DNA of 64,000 nt from Polaromonas sp. (GTDB lineage: Bacteria; Pseudomonadota; Gammaproteobacteria; Burkholderiales; Burkholderiaceae_C): NCBI RefSeq assembly GCF_030689685.1, contig NZ_JAUYEY010000055.1, positions 1 to 64,000 of the forward strand, read 5' to 3'. Every line of letters begins with the position of its first letter. Position 1 is the first letter of the stretch. The translations under genes were made by a program, and so were the position numbers. Below, in pieces: positions 56,485 to 64,000 of this stretch. The notes under the pieces were generated by a model. That model was not told where the DNA came from, did no database searches, and saw only the letters and a program-made list of their open reading frames with translations.

Positions 56485-57316
56485 CGAGGCCATCGCCGTC
56501 GAAACGCTGGGGCCGCTGACGTCCGAGGTGCAGGACGGGCTGGATGCCCTGGTGCGCCAGAGCGGCTGGAACCAGACGGCGCAGGATTGGGCCATCTTTT
56601 CACGAGAAGGCACGGTCAGCGTCGTTCGCGATGCGCAGGGCCGCATCCTGGCCAGCGGCGCGGTGTTGCCCCACGGTGCGCAAGTCGCCTGGATCAGCAT
56701 GATTCTGGTGGCGCCGGAGCTTCGCGGCCGGGGCCTGGGCCGCGCGGTGTTCCTGCACTGCCTGGCCCTGGTGAAAGCCGCCGGACGTACGGCCTGTCTC
56801 GACGCTACACCCGACGGCCAGCGCCTTTACAGCCAGTTCGGTTTCGCACCGGTGTACGGCGTGACACGCTGGCAGCGCGATGCCCGGCCGCAGGCCGCAT
56901 CGGCCGCGCGCGACCCCCGGCTCCCGGACGCGCAGGCCCTGGCCGCGCTGGATGCGCAGGCGCTGGGCGCGCCACGCCATGCCTTGCTGGCGGATTTTCT
57001 GGCGCGGCCGGACACGGTCTGCGTGCGCAGCGGCGAGGGTTTTGCCCTCGTGCGCCGCGGAAGCGTTGCCCACCAGATCGGTCCCTTGCTGGCGCTCCAT
57101 GAAGCCGGCGCCGCCGAACTGATGACACGCGCCGTGCAGGGCCTGGCGGGCCAGATTTTCATCGATGTGCCCGATGAGCGCGCCCTGCTGGCCCGCCAGC
57201 TCCGCGACGCCGGCTTCACGCCGCAGCGCAGCTTCATGCGCATGGAGCTGGGCGAGCAGCCACTGCGCGGACAGACCCATTTCATTCACGCCATCGCGGG
57301 TCCGGAATTCGGATAA
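56471..57316 (+). CDS. GNAT-family acetyltransferase
   Basis: 281 residues from [16 protein letters not shown]. The N-terminal GNAT domain has the acetyl-CoA loop [24 protein letters not shown] (near residue 80) and [18 protein letters not shown] second, shorter C-terminal domain (about 165-281: [29 protein letters not shown]) is of the type found in double GNAT proteins. It would transfer an acetyl group to an amine intermediate of the pathway, or detoxify it. Embedded in the operon with a 14-nt overlap. Confidence 0.85.
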   Translation: MANTDEAIAVETLGPLTSEVQDGLDALVRQSGWNQTAQDWAIFSREGTVSVVRDAQGRILASGAVLPHGAQVAWISMILVAPELRGRGLGRAVFLHCLALVKAAGRTACLDATPDGQRLYSQFGFAPVYGVTRWQRDARPQAASAARDPRLPDAQALAALDAQALGAPRHALLADFLARPDTVCVRSGEGFALVRRGSVAHQIGPLLALHEAGAAELMTRAVQGLAGQIFIDVPDERALLARQLRDAGFTPQRSFMRMELGEQPLRGQTHFIHAIAGPEFG

Positions 57317-57345
57317 GCCGCGGCACCACCGACACAGGAGTTCCC

Positions 57346-58413
57346 ATGCCCTTGAAACGATCCGACCTGCCGCAAGACGTGCTGGCGCTCCTGGCGCAGG
57401 GCACGGTGATTCCCGCCCATCCGTTGGCGCTGACGGCCGGGCGGCAATTTGACCGCCAGCGTCAGCGGGCATTGACACGTTACTACGTCGATGCCGGTGC
57501 CGGCGGCCTCGCCGTGGGCGTGCACACCACGCAGTTCAGCATCCGCGAGCGCGGGCTGTACGAGCCGGTGTTGCGTGCCGCCATGGAAGACCGGCTGGCC
57601 TGGTCCAGCCGCCCCATGATGATGATTGCCGGACTGTGCGGCAACACGGCGCAGGCTTGCGCTGAGGCGCAAACCGCGGTGGGGCTGGGTTACCACGCCG
57701 GGTTGCTGAGCCTGGCGGCGCTGGCCCGGTCCTCCGAGGACGAACTGATAGCGCACTGCGAAGCCGTGGCGCAGGAAATCCCGCTGATTGGTTTTTACCT
57801 GCAGACGGTGGTGGGCGGGCCGGTGCTGTCCAGTGATTTCTGGCGCCGCTTTGCCCTGATCCCGAATGCCCTGGCCATCAAGGTTGCGCCCTTCAACCGC
57901 TACCGCAGCCTGGACGTGGTGCGCGGCCTGGTCGAGGCGCGTGCCGAGGAGCGCGTTTTCCTCTACACCGGCAACGATGACCACATTGTGCTCGACCTGG
58001 CCCTGCCGTTTGCCGCCATGCGGGACGGCCAGCCTGTAACCGTACGCTTTCGCGGCGGCCTGCTGGGCCACTGGTCGGTGTGGACAGCCAGCGCCGTCAG
58101 CCAGCTGGCGCAGATCAAGGCTGAACTGGCGGCGGGCGGTGGGGCCTTGAGCCCGCAGCTGCTGGCGCTTGATTCGCGGGTGACCGACTGCAACAGCGCC
58201 TTCTTCGACGTCGCCAACAATTTCCATGGCTGTATCGCCGGCTGCCACGAGGTGCTGCGGCGCCAGGGCCTGCTCGAAGGAATCTGGTGCCTGGACCCGG
58301 CCGAAGGGTTGGGTCCCGGCCAGTCCGCTGAAATCGACCGCGTTTACCAGGCCCACGGCGATCTCGGCGACGACGGCTTTGTGGCCAGGAACCTGCAGCG
58401 GTGGCTGGCATGA
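57346..58413 (+). CDS. Dihydrodipicolinate synthase/N-acetylneuraminate lyase family protein
   Basis: 355 residues, TIM-barrel class I aldolase. The probable Schiff-base lysine is Lys179 (LAIKVAPFNRYR) and the active-site Tyr is Tyr151 (IGFYLQTVVGG, in place of the usual YNxP). Longer than DapA (~292), with a C-terminal extension after AFFDVANNFHGCIAGCHEVL. Family members mostly condense or release pyruvate. True DapA is unlikely given the variant motifs and the transport context. Reads as the central catabolic enzyme of the cluster, substrate unknown. Confidence 0.82.
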   Translation: MPLKRSDLPQDVLALLAQGTVIPAHPLALTAGRQFDRQRQRALTRYYVDAGAGGLAVGVHTTQFSIRERGLYEPVLRAAMEDRLAWSSRPMMMIAGLCGNTAQACAEAQTAVGLGYHAGLLSLAALARSSEDELIAHCEAVAQEIPLIGFYLQTVVGGPVLSSDFWRRFALIPNALAIKVAPFNRYRSLDVVRGLVEARAEERVFLYTGNDDHIVLDLALPFAAMRDGQPVTVRFRGGLLGHWSVWTASAVSQLAQIKAELAAGGGALSPQLLALDSRVTDCNSAFFDVANNFHGCIAGCHEVLRRQGLLEGIWCLDPAEGLGPGQSAEIDRVYQAHGDLGDDGFVARNLQRWLA

Positions 58414-59204
58414 GCGCGGCTCACGGCCTGGCTGGGCGGGGCGAACCCCTGATCAGCACGAACCAGTTGCGCAAGGTCTACCGCAAAGGCGCGCAGGAGT
58501 TCCTCGCGATTTCCGACGTCACGCTGGACATCCACGAAGGCGACATGGTGTCGCTGGTCGGTCCCTCCGGCTGCGGCAAGTCCACGCTGCTGAAGATACT
58601 TGCCGGCCTACATGGCCATGACGGCGGCACGCTTCAGATAGGCGGCACCGGTGGCGCCGCCTTCAACCCGGGGCGTGACGTGGGCATGGTGTTCCAGCAG
58701 CCGCTGCTGCTGAAGTGGCGCAACATCCTGGACAACGTGTTGCTGCCTGCGGACATTCTGGGGCTGCCGCGCAAGGCCGCGGCGGAGCGGGCGCACGGGC
58801 TGCTCGAGATGGTGGGCCTGACCGGCTTTGCCGACAAGCACCCCTATGAGTTGTCGGGCGGCATGCAGCAGCGGGCTTCAATTGCCAGGGCCCTGATTCA
58901 CGATCCCAAGCTGGTGTTGATGGACGAGCCCTTCGGCGCGCTGGATGCGCTGACCCGGGAAAAAATGAATCTGGAGATGTTGCGCATCTGGGAGCAGAGC
59001 CGCAAGACCTTTGTGGTCGTGACTCACAGCATCCAGGAGGCTGTTTTTCTCGGGTCGCACTGCGCGGTATTGACCGCCGGACCGGCGCGCATGGCCGACT
59101 TTTTTGCCATTGACCTGCCTGAGCCGCGCAAGCTGCACATCAAGACGACTCCTGCTTTTGGCGCTTACGTCACACGCATCTATGACCTGCTTGGCGTTGA
59201 GTAA
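58410..59204 (+). CDS. ABC transporter ATPase (SsuB/TauB/ThiZ type)
   Basis: 264 residues from MSAAHGLAGRGEP. Walker A GPSGCGKSTLLK, signature ELSGGMQQRASIARAL, Walker B LVLMDEPFGALD, switch His VVTHSIQEAVF. Pairs with the permease at 54.6 kb and the binding protein at 51.4 kb. Start overlaps the DapA-like stop as ATGA. No terminator is apparent after it; the next 900 nt hold only remnants and repeats. Confidence 0.94.
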   Translation: MSAAHGLAGRGEPLISTNQLRKVYRKGAQEFLAISDVTLDIHEGDMVSLVGPSGCGKSTLLKILAGLHGHDGGTLQIGGTGGAAFNPGRDVGMVFQQPLLLKWRNILDNVLLPADILGLPRKAAAERAHGLLEMVGLTGFADKHPYELSGGMQQRASIARALIHDPKLVLMDEPFGALDALTREKMNLEMLRIWEQSRKTFVVVTHSIQEAVFLGSHCAVLTAGPARMADFFAIDLPEPRKLHIKTTPAFGAYVTRIYDLLGVE

Positions 59205-59352
59205 ACAACAACGCGGGCGACCAGCCGGCGGTACGAAACCCTCTTGCGATGAAGTCACATGGCTCGCTGCGCAACCACCAGCAGGGCCCGACCTTGTTTT
59301 GCTCGGGATTTGCACCGGTCCGTCGGCATCGGTTCTGCCTCATGCCGGTTCG

Positions 59353-59545
59353 GAGAGACGGAAAGCTACAGGCTCGCGTTTGAAGTCGGTAATAACCAGG
59401 CTGGCGACACTGGCGAGATTGTGGACTTAAGCGGACAGCAATCGCTGGGTGCCTGCCCCACGCGCAGCAGGACAAGAACTACAGTTGTGAAAAATCGGTG
59501 CCCACCAATGCGCAGTCTATGCCGAGCTACGACTTCAAGTCTGGG
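59353..59545 (+). pseudogene. Decayed topoisomerase III (topB) fragment
   Basis: Translated in two frames this stretch reads ESYRLAFEVGNNQ, GDTGEIVDLSGQQSLGACP and then, after a deletion/frameshift, KNYSCEKSVPTNAQSMPSYDFKSG. The intact topB at 48.3 kb has NYKLEFDFGDDK, GETGEIVDFSGQQSLGACP and KNYVCEKSVPTNAQPTPSCDF in the same order (bases 50510-50706). Catalytic parts are absent, the second zinc motif is damaged, and no start or RBS exists. It differs enough from the resident topB to come from another topB lineage. The sequence 59205-59352 before it shows nothing recognisable. Confidence 0.8.
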
Positions 59546-59639
59546 TGGATGATTCATTTGACTGCGGAATAAGTTCCGCAGCCATTTTTTGTCGACGCCA
59601 CGTCTTGATTCGAGTTTCGAGGTTTGCCTGCGGCCGCTG

Positions 59640-60060
59640 GCCGGGGATTGCCCGGCGGCAACTCACTTTTCTTTGTCTCGCCAAAGAAAAGTAAGCAAAA
59701 GAAAGGCGACCCTGCTGTCTGCGTCCCTCCTTCGCTGGCGCTACGGAGGGCAACCTGCGGTGCTCGGTCCAGCCGGAGTCGAGCTCGAACTCGCCTTTGG
59801 CTCAGACAATTGCTCGCCCTGATCCGTCTGGCCCTCCGCTCCTCGGCGCATACAGAAGGGTGGACGAAGAAAGCCGATGCGGGGACAAAATCCGGAGTCC
59901 CTGAAGCGCGCAGCGCTTCAGGGACGGGAATCCCAAGCGGCAGTCATGTTTGCACGCGAGAGCAGCGCGCGCGGCCAAATAGAGTCCCCCTCCATCGCCA
60001 GCGGGGCGAGGGAGGGGTTAGGGGTGGGAGTGGGGAGTCAGCCCTACTGTCCAAGGCCGG
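59640..60060. repeat. Composite intergenic repeat region
   Basis: No credible gene. Contains a hairpin ACTTTTCTTTG / CAAAGAAAAGT (59665-59692, 6-nt loop) followed by AAGCAAAAGAAAGGCGACCC, a motif I recognise as a common dispersed sequence in Comamonadaceae genomes. Later it holds a perfect 13-bp hairpin and a polypurine stretch with GCGAGGGAGGGGTTAGGGGT (60007-60026), another phrase typical of intergenic repeats in this group. Confidence 0.55.
59897..59925. repeat. Perfect 13-bp hairpin
   Basis: GTCCCTGAAGCGC (59897-59909), GCA, GCGCTTCAGGGAC (59913-59925). No T-run follows on either side, so it is not a standard terminator; it is probably part of a repeat element. Confidence 0.7.
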
Positions 60061-60115
60061 CAGCAGGCGCAGCGTGACGCAAAAAATCCCTTCAACAAAC
60101 TGCCAGAATCCCCAA

Positions 60116-61321
60116 ATGCAGTTCTTCAAAGACCTCAATCTCTCGGCCTTCACAGCAGGTTTCGTCGCCGTCCTCGTCGGCTTCACCAGCTCGGTGGCGA
60201 TTGTGTTCCAGGCCGCGCAGGCCTTTAACGCCACGCCGGAGCAGATCAGCTCGTGGATGTGGGCGCTCGGCCTCGGCATGGGCCTGTGTTCTGCCCTGCC
60301 CTCGCTGTGGCTGAAAAAGCCGGTGATGGTGGCCTGGTCCACGCCGGGCGCTGCGGTGCTGGCAACGGCCGGGCTGGCGGGTGGTTTTTCCATGGGCGAA
60401 GCGGTTGCCGCCTTCATGGTCAGCGCGGCGCTGATCACCCTGTTCGGTGTCACTGGCTGGTTTGAAAAAGTCATGAACCGCATCCCGATGGCGATTGCCT
60501 CGGCGCTGCTGGCCGGCGTGCTGGCGCGCTTTGGCATCCAGGCCTTTGCGGCGGCGCAGACGGCCCTGCCGCTGGTGCTGTTGATGCTGGCGATTTATTT
60601 GCTGGGCCGGCGTTTTCTGCCACGGTATGCGGTGGTGCTGACCCTGCTCGGCGCGATTGTGTTTGCCGCTGCGCGTGGCGAGATGGTCTGGTCGGAGATG
60701 ACTTTTTCGCTGGCCTTGCCGGTGTTTGTCGCGCCGCAGTTCACGCTCGCCGCCATCGTCAGCCTGGCGCTGCCGCTGTTCGTGGTCACCATGGCCTCGC
60801 AAAACCTGCCGGGTGTGGCCGCCATACGCGCCGCGGGTTACGGACCGGACGCGCCGGATGGCGGCATCCCGGTCTCGAAAATCATCACACTCAGTGGCCT
60901 GGCGACGCTGGTGCTGGCGCCCTTCGGCGCGTTTGCGCTGAATCTCAGCGCCATCACTGCGGCCATTTGTATGGGCCCCGAAGCGCATGAAGACCCGCGC
61001 AAGCGTTACACCGCGGCCGTGTGTTGCGGCGCCATCTATGTGTTGATCGGCATCTTCGGCGCGGCGGTCACCGGCCTGCTGACGGCCTTTCCGAAAGAGC
61101 TGGTGGTGGCGATTGCCGGGCTGGCGCTGCTGGGCACGATTGGCAGCGGGCTGGCGCAGGCGGTGCGCGATGAGTCGCACCGCGAGGCCGCGCTTATCAC
61201 GTTTCTCGTGACGCTGTCGGGCCTGACGATTGCCGGGGTCGGCTCCGCGTTCTGGGGCGTGGTGGCCGGCGCGCTGGCGCTATTTGTACAACAATACCGG
61301 CAGCGCCCTTTTACTGACTGA
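60116..61321 (+). CDS. benE: Benzoate/H+ symporter family membrane protein (BenE type)
   Basis: 401 residues from MQFFKDLNLSAFTAGFVAVL, about 12 membrane helices. BenE features: FVAVLVGFTSSVAIVFQAAQAF, WLKKPVMVAWSTPGAAVLAT and LPLFVVTMASQNLPGVAAIRAAGY. The family includes a benzoate:proton symporter, but many members are unassigned, so the symbol is a family label. The start at 60116 begins the recognisable domain; the frame open from 59624 is repeat DNA. Eight nucleotides separate it from gshB. Confidence 0.85.
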   Translation: MQFFKDLNLSAFTAGFVAVLVGFTSSVAIVFQAAQAFNATPEQISSWMWALGLGMGLCSALPSLWLKKPVMVAWSTPGAAVLATAGLAGGFSMGEAVAAFMVSAALITLFGVTGWFEKVMNRIPMAIASALLAGVLARFGIQAFAAAQTALPLVLLMLAIYLLGRRFLPRYAVVLTLLGAIVFAAARGEMVWSEMTFSLALPVFVAPQFTLAAIVSLALPLFVVTMASQNLPGVAAIRAAGYGPDAPDGGIPVSKIITLSGLATLVLAPFGAFALNLSAITAAICMGPEAHEDPRKRYTAAVCCGAIYVLIGIFGAAVTGLLTAFPKELVVAIAGLALLGTIGSGLAQAVRDESHREAALITFLVTLSGLTIAGVGSAFWGVVAGALALFVQQYRQRPFTD

Positions 61322-61328
61322 GCCCTTC

Positions 61329-62273
61329 ATGCACATCCTTTTTGTCGCCGACCCCCTCGCTTCCTTCAAGATCTACAAGGACACCACCTTTGCGATGATG
61401 CGCGAGGCGCAGCGGCGCGGCCACACGCTGGCGACCTGCGAGCCCAAAGACATGCGCTGGCAAACTGGTGAAAAAGTGACGGCCACGGTCCAGCGCATCC
61501 GCCTGACCGGCGACGCCACCGACTGGTACAGCGCCGAGCCGGCCCAGCGCGAGCAGCTCTGCGACTTTGACGCCATCATCATGCGCAAGGATCCGCCTTT
61601 CGACAGCGAGTTCTTTTACAGCACACATCTGCTGGAGCAGGCCGAGCGCGAAGGCGCGCGTGTCTTCAACAAGCCGCGCGCGCTGCGCGACCACCCGGAA
61701 AAACTCGCCATCCTCGAGTTCGCGCAGTTCAGCGGCCCGACCCTGGTCACGCGCAGCGCGGCCGACATCAAGCGCTTTCACGCCGAGCACAAGGACATCA
61801 TCCTGAAGCCGCTGGACGGCATGGGCGGCATGGGCATCTTCCGCGTCAAGGAAGACGGCCTGAACCTGGGCAGCATCACCGAGACGCTGAACAAGGACGG
61901 CGCGCAAAGCGTGATGGTGCAAAAGTTTTTGCCCGAGATCAGCAAAGGCGACAAACGTGTGCTGGTCATAGGCGGCAAGCCGGTGCCTTTCAGCCTGGCG
62001 CGTATTCCGCAAGGCAGCGAGGTGCGCGGCAACCTGGCGGCCGGTGGCCTCGGTGTGGCGCAGCCGCTGTCGGCGCGCGACCGCGAGATCGGCGAAGCGC
62101 TGGGCCCGGTGCTGGCCTCGCGCGGCCTGCTGCTGGCCGGCGTGGACGTGATCGGCGACTACGTGACCGAGATCAACGTCACCAGCCCGACCTGCTTCCA
62201 GGAAATTTTTGACCAGACCGGGTTTGATGTGGCGGCGATGTTTGTCGACGCGCTTGAGGCGGCGCTGAAATAA
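61329..62273 (+). CDS. gshB: Glutathione synthetase
   Basis: 314 residues from MHILFVADPLASFKIYKDTTF. ATP-grasp enzyme joining gamma-glutamylcysteine and glycine. Motifs: FDAIIMRKDPPFDSEF, ILKPLDGMGGMGIFRV, and the C-terminal substrate loop YVTEINVTSPTCFQEI. Standard length. Probably co-transcribed with the BenE-type gene, whose end lies 7 nt upstream; gshA is not in the window. Confidence 0.95.
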   Translation: MHILFVADPLASFKIYKDTTFAMMREAQRRGHTLATCEPKDMRWQTGEKVTATVQRIRLTGDATDWYSAEPAQREQLCDFDAIIMRKDPPFDSEFFYSTHLLEQAEREGARVFNKPRALRDHPEKLAILEFAQFSGPTLVTRSAADIKRFHAEHKDIILKPLDGMGGMGIFRVKEDGLNLGSITETLNKDGAQSVMVQKFLPEISKGDKRVLVIGGKPVPFSLARIPQGSEVRGNLAAGGLGVAQPLSARDREIGEALGPVLASRGLLLAGVDVIGDYVTEINVTSPTCFQEIFDQTGFDVAAMFVDALEAALK

Positions 62274-62340
62274 GAGCCAAATCGGGCTTCAGCCCACAGC
62301 CGGCGGGAGCAAACAGCTCCTGAATTAATAGCAAAACAGG
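62274..62340 (+). repeat. Dispersed polar repeat, copy 11
   Basis: GAGCCAAATCGGGCTTCAGC, CCACAGCCGGCGGGAGC, AAACAGCTCCTGAATTAATAGC. Diverged in the AGCTAT block. Between convergent gshB and the amidotransferase gene, only 3 nt before the latter's stop. (Numbering counts clear copies other than 9262-9312 in order of appearance.). Confidence 0.75.
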
Positions 62341-62343
62341 CGC

Positions 62344-63129
62344 TCAGGCGCGCAGCGCGCCGCCCTCGAACACGCGCAGTTCACCGGGTGCAAAGGCCTG
62401 CCAGTCCTCGTTAGTGGTCAGCGGCGCCGTCACCACCACCGCCACCCGGTCGCCCGGTGCGGCCTGCTCGGCAAAGTTGACGCTGAGGTCTTCGTCGCTG
62501 AGCGTGGCATGCGAGAACGGATGCTTGCGTTCGACGTGGTAGAGGCTGGTCGAGGCATGCGCCCACAGCGCCAGCCCGTTGCTGAGCAAAAAGTTGAAGG
62601 TGCCGTGCGGCGCGATCTGCGCGGCCAGTTCGCGCAGGGTCAGGGTGAGTTCGTCAATGCTGGGCACAGCGGCATGCGACTTGGCCAGCTCCTGCATGAT
62701 CCAGCAAAACGCGCGTTCGCTGTCGGTGTTGCCGACCGGTCGGAAGCTGCCATGCAGGCGCGGGCTGAAATCCTTCAGGTCGCCGTTATGGGCAAACACC
62801 CAGTAGCGGCCCCACAGCTCGCGCACAAAGGGGTGGCAGTTCTCCAGCGCTACCCGGCCCTGCGTCGCCTTGCGGATGTGCGCAATCACGTTGCGGCTCT
62901 TGATCGGGTAGCGGCGTATCAGCTCGGCCACCGGCGACTGGAAGGCCGACTGGTGATCGACAAAGTGGCGCAGGCCGCGGTCGCTCTCGCTGCAATCGCC
63001 GCCTTCGAAAAAGGCAATGCCCCAGCCGTCGCCGTGGTGGTCGGTGTTGCCGCCGCGCTGCGCAAAACCGGTGAAGCTGAAGGTCACATCGGTCGGCGTG
63101 TTGCAGTTCATCCCGAGCAGTTGGCACAT
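62344..63129 (-). CDS. Class II glutamine amidotransferase (YafJ-like)
   Basis: 261 residues. The Ntn-type nucleophile is Cys2 exposed after Met removal (MCQLLGMNCNTP). Other motifs are NTDHHGDGWGIAFFEG, IAHIRKATQGRVALENCHPF and the oxyanion-side FAHNGDLKDF. Resembles E. coli YafJ, a glutaminase-domain protein with no known acceptor domain; the EgtC branch is a more distant alternative. Transcribed 4 nt downstream of the MFS gene. Confidence 0.9.
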   Translation of the reverse strand: MCQLLGMNCNTPTDVTFSFTGFAQRGGNTDHHGDGWGIAFFEGGDCSESDRGLRHFVDHQSAFQSPVAELIRRYPIKSRNVIAHIRKATQGRVALENCHPFVRELWGRYWVFAHNGDLKDFSPRLHGSFRPVGNTDSERAFCWIMQELAKSHAAVPSIDELTLTLRELAAQIAPHGTFNFLLSNGLALWAHASTSLYHVERKHPFSHATLSDEDLSVNFAEQAAPGDRVAVVVTAPLTTNEDWQAFAPGELRVFEGGALRA

Positions 63130-63133
63130 GGTT

Positions 63134-64000
63134 TTAGTTTCCTGCAGACGAGGCTGGGGCGGCCGGTGGACGCAGCCGCCAAGCAGCGAACAGTGCCAGC
63201 ACGCACAGGGCGGCCAGCATCAGGAAAGACTCGTTGAAGGCCGCCAGCCGCGCCGGGCTGCTGGCTGTTTGCGACAGTGAATCACCGTGTGCCGCCAGCC
63301 GCCATTCGAGCACGATGCCGCACAGGCTGACACCGATGGCGCCGCCCAGCATGCGCACAAAATTGATGGCGCTGGACCCCTGCGAGATCAGGTCCGAACT
63401 CAGGGCCCGCAGCGAGCCGAGATTCAGCGAGGGCAGGATGAAGCCCAGCCCGATGCGGCCCAGGATGGCCCAGAGCACCAGCAACCATATCGCGGTGCTC
63501 AGCGTCACGGTCAGCATCAGCGCAAACGACAGTGCCAGCAGCGCCAGCCCGATGCTGACCAGCAGCCAGGTGGGCCTGCGGTCGGCCAGCCGGCCCACCA
63601 GCGCGATCGTGACGGCCAGCACAAAACCGGCCGGCAACAAAATGCTGCCGACATAGGAGGCCGACAGGCCCAGGCCCAGCTGCATGTAGACCGGCAACAA
63701 ATAGGTCGAGCCGAACAGCGCCGTGCCGTAGATGAAGGCGACGATGCTGCCCATCGCAAACGGACGGTAACTGAACAACGCCAGGTTCATCAGTGGCTCG
63801 CGGCCAGTGGCGGCCATGCGCCGCTGCCACGCCAGGAACACGCCCAATGCGGCCACCGCAGCACCAAGAAGCAGGACGGCTTCCATCACCGAACCGCCAT
63901 GCAGCGCCACCATGCCGTTGAGCAGGCACAGGGTGCCGGCGCCGCCCAGCAGCAGGCCGCGCCAGTCCAGCGTCGCGCCCTTGCGGTTGGCCGCAGCGCC
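63134..64000 (-). CDS. MFS transporter, DHA2-like (N-terminal part outside window)
   Basis: The frame is open to the window edge, giving the C-terminal 288 residues. The upstream 29 codons (KGATLDWRGLLLGGAGTLCLLNG) look like the central cytoplasmic loop and helix of EmrB/QacA-type drug exporters. About seven further helices follow, including MQLGLGLSASYVGSILLPAGFVLAVTIALVGRLADRRP. Probably a proton-driven exporter; substrate unknown. Confidence 0.8.
   Translation of the reverse strand, partial: GAAANRKGATLDWRGLLLGGAGTLCLLNGMVALHGGSVMEAVLLLGAAVAALGVFLAWQRRMAATGREPLMNLALFSYRPFAMGSIVAFIYGTALFGSTYLLPVYMQLGLGLSASYVGSILLPAGFVLAVTIALVGRLADRRPTWLLVSIGLALLALSFALMLTVTLSTAIWLLVLWAILGRIGLGFILPSLNLGSLRALSSDLISQGSSAINFVRMLGGAIGVSLCGIVLEWRLAAHGDSLSQTASSPARLAAFNESFLMLAALCVLALFAAWRLRPPAAPASSAGN

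Overview
The window looks like chromosome from a GC-rich betaproteobacterium of the order Burkholderiales, most likely family Comamonadaceae (Polaromonas/Rhodoferax/Variovorax-like). The grounds are protein character (transketolase followed by gap, a topoisomerase III with a SWIB tail, a birA-SPOR pair, many ABC and TRAP carboxylate transporters) and the style of the intergenic repeats. This is an inference from recognition; no 16S or other marker gene is present. No tRNA, rRNA or CRISPR array was recognised.

Layout. 0-3.7 kb: 3' end of a large haemagglutinin-type adhesin, then a ParD-like/zeta toxin-antitoxin pair behind a perfect palindromic operator. 3.7-18.1 kb: mostly housekeeping and small envelope genes (pepP, murU-like, tkt, gap, pirin, a YadGH-like ABC exporter, a collagen-like lipoprotein, an Ala/Lys-rich secreted protein, a DTW-domain tRNA-modifying enzyme) plus two broken genes. 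18.2-21.9 kb: a visibly A+T-richer island encoding an HNH endonuclease and two unrelated DNA methyltransferases, divergently transcribed from a symmetric promoter. 22-29.3 kb: aldolase, FAD oxidoreductase, two Hsp20 chaperones with a sigma32-like promoter, and a hybrid histidine kinase.

29.5-45.3 kb: a 13-gene same-strand run. Transcription order is indolepyruvate ferredoxin oxidoreductase (iorA, iorB), Rieske oxygenase alpha and beta, a five-gene Liv-type ABC importer, a three-gene TRAP importer and an MFS permease, with a divergent LysR regulator at the head. It reads as uptake plus catabolism of an aromatic (2-oxo)acid. 45.4-51.3 kb: SPOR protein, birA, a SET-domain methyltransferase with a lysine-rich tail, a Tat-type thioredoxin-like protein and topB.

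51.4-59.2 kb: a second accessory cluster of unknown substrate. It holds an NMT1/THI5-like binding protein, a TetR regulator, serine deaminase, ABC permease, an atypical NAD-epimerase-like protein, a GNAT protein, a DapA-like lyase and an ABC ATPase. The same operator-like palindrome lies in both control regions, once directly over the -35 of an almost perfect sigma70 promoter. 59.2-60.1 kb has no intact gene but holds a decayed topB fragment and hairpin-rich repeats. 60.1-64 kb: benE-like transporter, gshB, a class II glutamine amidotransferase and a truncated MFS gene.

The most unusual large-scale signal is a family of about 60-bp intergenic repeats (twelve clear copies and one decayed). Every copy lies in the same orientation on the + strand, whatever the direction of the neighbouring genes. 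In two places the repeat supplies the C-terminus of a protein.
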